DNA from: a bacterium
GTDB taxonomy: Bacteria; Krumholzibacteriota; Krumholzibacteriia; WVZY01
DNA: 9,512 nt
Direction: 5' to 3'
NCBI GenBank assembly: GCA_027296025.1
Contig: JAPUJU010000351.1
Location: forward strand, 1-9,512
Part shown: one piece after another, positions 6,480 to 9,512 of the stretch
Numbering within the stretch: position 1 is the stretch's first letter
How the letters are laid out: each line of letters begins with the position of its first letter
Program-made: the position numbers and the translations under genes
The notes under the pieces: generated by a model
The model's database searches: none
Seen by the model: only the letters and a program-made list of their open reading frames with translations
Told to the model about the DNA's origin: nothing

Positions 6480-7085
6480 TCAGCCACTCCCTTTCTCGGT
6501 ACGAATGGCTTTAATCTCGTAAAGGATCTCGCGTAACACTTTCTGCGAACTTCCTGTACCGACTTCCTCGACATCTGCCGCCGTCGGAGACATACCGCCG
6601 CGGAACCGACGCAGTTCCGCCACCACCAGATCGTAGATTTCGTGAACGTTGGGCAGTCCGACGAGCTTTTCCTCGGCGCCCTTTGTGCCACTCATCCCCG
6701 CCGTCTGAATGTTGAGCGATCCAGTATTGAAGAACCAGCGGTCGAAAATATCGCGGTTGATTACAATATTTGTGACGGTGCGAAACGGAACGTGTTTGAC
6801 CGACTTTGTCCATATCCCGACGTGAACAACAACCTCGTCCTCACAGATCTCATAGCGGAGGCTCCGGTAGTACGGACCAACAAGCGCCATCGCGATCAAC
6901 CACCAGGCAACGTTGATCCCGAGCGCAATCATGCCAACGGTCGTGCCAGCTTCCCCATCCTCTTCGTGCCCGATCACCCAAGCCATGAACATGCCAAATG
7001 CAAGAATGAGCAGCGCCACGAGCGTGATGTTCAGTGTGAGTTTGCTGCGGTAGCGCGGGCTTGGCTTGAATTTCCGCGAGGCCAT
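6480..7085 (-). CDS. Bacterial PH-domain (DUF304 / YdbS-like) membrane protein
   Basis: A 201-residue membrane protein. Two TM helices (about 16-38 and 49-70) flank a short acidic loop, followed by a cytoplasmic bacterial pleckstrin-homology-like domain (about 72-160). The domain shows the usual bPH features: YYRSLRYEICEDEVVVHVG (72-90), a GIWTK turn, VPFRTVTNIVINRDIFDRWF (99-118) and TGSLNIQTAG (121-130). The family fold is known, while its molecular role is mostly not, although some members are linked to envelope stress or secretion. The last 40 residues form an extra charged helical tail after the PH domain. The ATG at 7083-7085 has GGAGG (7093-7097) 7 nt upstream. The gene is alone, with a terminator after it, and is divergent from the YLDPGTGSY gene with which it shares a 231-nt intergenic region. 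Confidence 0.88.
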   Translation of the reverse strand: MASRKFKPSPRYRSKLTLNITLVALLILAFGMFMAWVIGHEEDGEAGTTVGMIALGINVAWWLIAMALVGPYYRSLRYEICEDEVVVHVGIWTKSVKHVPFRTVTNIVINRDIFDRWFFNTGSLNIQTAGMSGTKGAEEKLVGLPNVHEIYDLVVAELRRFRGGMSPTAADVEEVGTGSSQKVLREILYEIKAIRTEKGSG

Positions 7086-7092
7086 CTTGGCA

Positions 7093-7097
7093 CCTCC
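7093..7097 (-). promoter_or_regulatory. Ribosome binding site of the PH-domain gene
   Basis: GGAGG on the minus strand, 7 nt before the ATG at 7083-7085. It fixes the start ahead of the first membrane helix. Confidence 0.7.
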
Positions 7098-7117
7098 ATC
7101 GTTAGATCTTCTTGTGT

Positions 7118-7147
7118 TATCTACACTACCCGCGTGGATTTATTCAA
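7118..7147 (-). promoter_or_regulatory. Candidate promoter of the PH-domain gene
   Basis: The minus strand reads TTGAAT (7142-7147), an 18-nt spacer, then TAGATA (7118-7123). This would start transcription about 25 nt before the ATG, just ahead of GGAGG. The -10 region lies inside a GTGT-N5-ACAC dyad (7114-7126), a possible operator. Hexamer matches are moderate. Confidence 0.3.
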
Positions 7148-7167
7148 CTCATTATTTCGCCCGGCTC

Positions 7168-7189
7168 CCGGATGCACCTTGCTATCCGG
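7168..7189. promoter_or_regulatory. Hairpin in the divergent intergenic region
   Basis: CCGGAT (7168-7173) pairs with ATCCGG (7184-7189), and inside it GCA with TGC around CCT with one unpaired T. This makes nine base pairs with one bulge. It lies between the PH-domain gene and the YLDPGTGSY gene and is not followed by a T tract. It may be a protein-binding dyad or part of a 5' leader. The rest of 7086-7316 is A/T-richer than the genes and shows no other clear feature. Confidence 0.35.
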
Positions 7190-7239
7190 CGCAAGCGACA
7201 GCCCTCAACAACCGAAGGTGACGATCGATTTTTCTCGTC

Positions 7240-7268
7240 CTGAACCCGCTGATTTGATACACTTTAAT
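7240..7268 (+). promoter_or_regulatory. Weak promoter candidate for the YLDPGTGSY-methyltransferase pair
   Basis: TTTAAT (7263-7268) matches five of six bases of the -10 consensus, but the hexamer 17 nt upstream (CTGAAC) is a poor -35. A TTGATA at 7254-7259 has no -10 at proper spacing. The region is locally A/T-rich, which is the main support. Confidence 0.22.
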
Positions 7269-7316
7269 GGAATATTCACCGTTAGCATACACCGATTTAA
7301 CACACCTCCGAGGTCC

Positions 7317-7538
7317 ATGAATCTCACACATCTAACAGGATCCTCTCTTTTAGTTGCGACCCTTTTTGTAATCGCACCCAATGACGCGTACGCGTACCTC
7401 GATCCTGGTACCGGCAGCTACATGCTGCAGATCATTCTCGGGGTTCTGCTCGGGGCCGCATTTGCCATCAAGGCATTCTGGTTCCGCATCCGCGCTTTTT
7501 TCGGTGGCTTATTCTCCAGAAAATCCAAAGGTAGATAG
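7317..7538 (+). CDS. Small secreted/one-TM protein with YLDPGTGSY motif
   Basis: A 73-residue protein, wholly consistent as a gene. A signal peptide (1-26) ends in the signal peptidase I site AYA. The predicted mature N terminus is the motif YLDPGTGSY (27-35), followed by one TM helix (about 36-55) and a basic, aromatic tail IKAFWFRIRAFFGG ending in SRKSKGR. The mature form would be about 47 residues, with the DPGTGS motif outside the membrane and the basic tail inside. I recall short proteins with this AYLDPGTGS pattern in many bacteria, often beside methyltransferases; their function is not established to my knowledge. The ATG at 7317 has GAGG only 3 nt upstream, inside a palindrome ACCTCCGAGGT (7304-7314), so initiation may be weak or regulated. 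The same frame is open far upstream, but only this start gives a signal peptide. The stop is 2 nt before the methyltransferase start, which implies co-translation. Confidence 0.8.
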   Translation: MNLTHLTGSSLLVATLFVIAPNDAYAYLDPGTGSYMLQIILGVLLGAAFAIKAFWFRIRAFFGGLFSRKSKGR

Positions 7539-7540
7539 AC

Positions 7541-8917
7541 ATGCCCGGCGGGGACCGCCTTCCCAGCTCTTTTCGTGATCCGAGCGGTCATTTGTTCGTC
7601 CACAACGGAACGATCTTCCGGCAGATCAACAACTCGTATCGGCTGCACTACGACCGCCTGATTGACAGCGGGCTATACGATACGCTGGTAGACCGTGGGA
7701 TGCTCGTCGCACATTCCCATACGGAGGATGACTTTGCGGATGAGTATCTCGCCTACAAGGTCATTCGGCCCGACGTGATCCCGTTTATCTCCTACCCGTA
7801 CGAATGGTGTTTCAGCCAGCTGAAGGATGCGGCATTACTCACGCTGGAGATTCACAAACTGTCGATCGAGCACGGCATGGCACTCAAGGACGCGAACGCG
7901 TACAACATCCAGTTCGTGGAGGGAAAACCGATCCTCATCGATACTTTGTCGTTCGAAACCTACCGCGAGGGAGAACCGTGGGTTGCGTACCGGCAGTTCT
8001 GTCAGCACTTTCTTGCGCCGCTCGCCCTGATGGCGCACCGGGACGTGCGACTGAGCGAACTCTTGCGCACCAACATCGATGGGGTTCCCCTGGATCTGGC
8101 GAGCCGGCTGCTTCCAGTACGGACACGTTTCAACTTCGGCCTCCTCACGCACATCCATCTGCATGCAAACGCCCAGCGCCGGTACGCGGGCGTTTCGGTG
8201 AAGCCCCGCAGGAAAATATCCCGGACGGCCTACCTCGGGCTGCTGGAGGGACTTTTTTCGACCACACGGAAGCTCAAATGGCGGCTTCCGAAAACAGAAT
8301 GGAGTAACTACTACAGTGACACGAACTATACGGACGACGCGCTGAAACAGAAGGCCAACTTTGTCGGCGCATACATCGATTCAATTTCGCCAAGAATGGC
8401 GTGGGATCTGGGCGCAAACACTGGCGAGTTCAGCAGGCTCGCGGCCGAACGCGGTGTCATTACGGTAGCGTTTGACGTGGACCCGGTCGCCGTCGAGAGA
8501 AACTACCAGGCCGTTAAGACAAACCGTGGACCTTCCCTCCTGCCCTTGATACTCGATCTGACGAACCCGAGCCCGGCGATCGGCTGGAACAACAACGAAC
8601 GTATGTCTCTCCTGCAGAGGGGGCCGGTCGACCTGGTGATGGCGCTTGCGCTGATTCATCATCTTGCCATCTCGAACAACGTCCCGCTCGAGGTGCTGGC
8701 GAGTTTTTTCGCCGGCGTGGGGCGCGATCTCATCGTTGAATTCGTGCCGAAAGAAGACTCGCAAGTGCAGCGGCTACTCGCAACGCGTGAAGATGTCTTT
8801 GAGGAGTATCACCAGGCGGGTTTCGAGCAACGTTTTGGAGAGCGCTTTCATATCCTCTCTTCCAAACCGATCGACGACTCCGAGCGCACCCTCTATCACA
8901 TGCGCCGCAGGGACTGA
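7541..8917 (+). CDS. SAM-dependent methyltransferase with kinase-like N-terminal region (NoeA-like)
   Basis: A 458-residue soluble protein in two parts. The C-terminal half (about 265-445) is a class I Rossmann methyltransferase: WDLGANTGEFSRLA (288-301) is motif I for SAM binding, FDVDP (311-315) carries the acidic residue for the SAM ribose, LILDLTNP (336-343) is the third motif, and VMALALIHHLAI (366-377) is the motif IV region. The N-terminal half begins DPSGHLFVHNGTIFRQIN (13-30). It contains LKDANAYNIQF (115-125) then GKPILIDTLSFE (128-139), which resembles the D-x4-N catalytic loop and the metal-binding Asp of kinase/phosphotransferase folds, and then WVAYRQFCQHFLAPLAL (147-163). Similar proteins are often annotated as NoeA-like nodulation or generic SAM methyltransferases. 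The substrate is unknown. The start at 7541 has AAAGG 9 nt upstream and lies 2 nt after the YLDPGTGSY gene, so the two form an operon. The gene ends 8 nt from the convergent gene, with no terminator visible. Confidence 0.88.
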   Translation: MPGGDRLPSSFRDPSGHLFVHNGTIFRQINNSYRLHYDRLIDSGLYDTLVDRGMLVAHSHTEDDFADEYLAYKVIRPDVIPFISYPYEWCFSQLKDAALLTLEIHKLSIEHGMALKDANAYNIQFVEGKPILIDTLSFETYREGEPWVAYRQFCQHFLAPLALMAHRDVRLSELLRTNIDGVPLDLASRLLPVRTRFNFGLLTHIHLHANAQRRYAGVSVKPRRKISRTAYLGLLEGLFSTTRKLKWRLPKTEWSNYYSDTNYTDDALKQKANFVGAYIDSISPRMAWDLGANTGEFSRLAAERGVITVAFDVDPVAVERNYQAVKTNRGPSLLPLILDLTNPSPAIGWNNNERMSLLQRGPVDLVMALALIHHLAISNNVPLEVLASFFAGVGRDLIVEFVPKEDSQVQRLLATREDVFEEYHQAGFEQRFGERFHILSSKPIDDSERTLYHMRRRD

Positions 8918-8925
8918 TCCGCTCC

Positions 8926-9512
8926 TCACTTCCCGCCTCCCGGCTCCACGAGGGTCGCCTCGAACATGTACATTCCGATCGCCTGAACCCGGGTGTCCCG
9001 ACCTGTTCCCAGCGTCGCCTGTGACACCGCATCGGGAAACTCGAACGAAATTACCATCATGTTGTCCTGAAAGACAATCGGCGGAATCGTCAGATCACTT
9101 TTTTGTGATTCCTTGACCGCGCATGTGACCTCCCGGACACCGACACCGTTGATCTTCATTCGCACACGCTGTCTGTCCCACACCCCCGGAGTCACGTGAG
9201 GAAAAAATACCATTGACAGGTGAACTTCCCTGTCCGGCCGCTTGATCTTGAACCTCATCTCCGCCGACTTCCCGTCGTTCCAATGCACAGTTCCCGACGT
9301 CGTGCTCCATCCCGACGTCAAGTAGCGGCTCCCATTTCCGGCAATTCCAAAACCCAACTTGGTTCCCCACTCGTACGGTTGGATCTTCTTCTGCATGCGA
9401 AGCGGTTGGGCCTCGTGCCACGATGTCGAATCGTACACGCTCCCGGTCACGATCCACGGGTGAAGAATCGGTGCGGCGCTCGATCGGTCCGTCACATAAA
9501 CAACGCGCCGCT
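8926..9512 (-). CDS. C-terminal part of a probable membrane glycosyltransferase (gene runs off the right edge)
   Basis: The frame is open from the window edge to the TGA at 8926-8928, giving 194 residues. A GTG at 9493-9495 could be read as a start, but nothing like a ribosome binding site precedes it and the frame continues upstream (RRVVYVTD). I therefore treat this as the 3' part of a longer gene. The visible part is a beta-rich module. Key stretches are RYLTSGWSTTSGTVHWNDGK, a set of alternating hydrophobic strands (AEMRFKI, VHLSMVFFPHV), QRVRMKINGVGV, then DLTIPPIVF, MMVISFEFPDAVSQ, and a closing VQAIGMYMFEATLVEP. The order (GWS..., W-x-x-G-x-x-A, a V-x-[IV]-N-G strand, a P-D-A turn, and a final I-G-[IM]-x-x strand) resembles the soluble DUF7024-type C-terminal domain on GT-C-like membrane glycosyltransferases. 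That comparison is from memory. It is convergent with the methyltransferase gene, 8 nt apart. Confidence 0.65.
   Translation of the reverse strand, partial: RRVVYVTDRSSAAPILHPWIVTGSVYDSTSWHEAQPLRMQKKIQPYEWGTKLGFGIAGNGSRYLTSGWSTTSGTVHWNDGKSAEMRFKIKRPDREVHLSMVFFPHVTPGVWDRQRVRMKINGVGVREVTCAVKESQKSDLTIPPIVFQDNMMVISFEFPDAVSQATLGTGRDTRVQAIGMYMFEATLVEPGGGK

Noticed and set aside
6642..7538. Long plus-strand open frame of 298 codons reaching into the YLDPGTGSY gene
   Set aside because: Its first two thirds are antisense to the PH-domain gene and intergenic DNA and have a polar, low-complexity composition. Only the last 73 codons, with a signal peptide and family motif, look real.
9493..9495. GTG as the start of the right-edge minus-strand gene
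   Set aside because: No ribosome binding site precedes it, the frame stays open to the window edge, and the product would lack any signal or membrane segment expected of this domain type.
1..9512. Mobile element, CRISPR array, toxin-antitoxin or defence system
   Set aside because: I saw no transposase or integrase motifs, no regularly spaced repeats, no tRNA-associated direct repeats, and no recognisable nuclease, toxin or reverse transcriptase domain.

Overview
The window looks like chromosomal DNA of a Gram-negative, probably uncultivated bacterium. The evidence is a lipoprotein with a clear lipobox, several Sec signal peptides, a GC-rich but not extreme composition, and strong GGAGG ribosome binding sites 7-8 nt before most starts. 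Those ribosome binding sites argue against Bacteroidetes. The protein set (DUF4136 lipoprotein, triple-repeat secreted beta protein, GT-C-like membrane proteins, TPR tail) is what I would expect from FCB-type or delta-like environmental lineages. That assignment is an inference with low confidence. No phage, insertion sequence, CRISPR, tRNA or rRNA was seen.

Layout. Positions 1-7085 are read entirely from the minus strand. In transcription order these are: a bacterial PH-domain membrane protein (7085-6480), closed by a good terminator; a tight three-gene operon of a YfcC-family permease (6269-4821), a multi-pass membrane protein with a C-terminal TPR tail (4824-2965, ATGA overlap) and an isoprenylcysteine-carboxyl-methyltransferase-like enzyme (2962-2318, 2-nt gap); a secreted protein made of three copies of one beta-rich repeat (2207-975), closed by the best terminator in the window; a DUF4136 lipoprotein with its own likely promoter (820-212); and the first 35 codons of another secreted protein (107-1). 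Divergently, on the plus strand, lie a 73-residue signal-peptide/one-TM protein with the motif YLDPGTGSY (7317-7538) and, 2 nt later, a 458-residue methyltransferase whose N-terminal half carries kinase-like catalytic-loop spacing (7541-8917). Convergent to it, the minus strand holds the 3' end of a gene that runs off the right edge (9512-8926). Its product resembles the C-terminal beta-sandwich of membrane glycosyltransferases.

How it fits together. Most products act in or beyond the inner membrane: transport, possible glycan transfer, lipid or prenyl-type methylation, an outer-membrane-type lipoprotein and a periplasmic repeat protein. The region reads as an envelope-biology neighbourhood rather than a defence or mobile island. 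The least understood parts are the YLDPGTGSY micro-protein with its kinase-like/methyltransferase partner, and the triple-repeat secreted protein. No gene-free stretch exceeds 300 bases. The largest gap (7086-7316) is a divergent promoter region with one hairpin.
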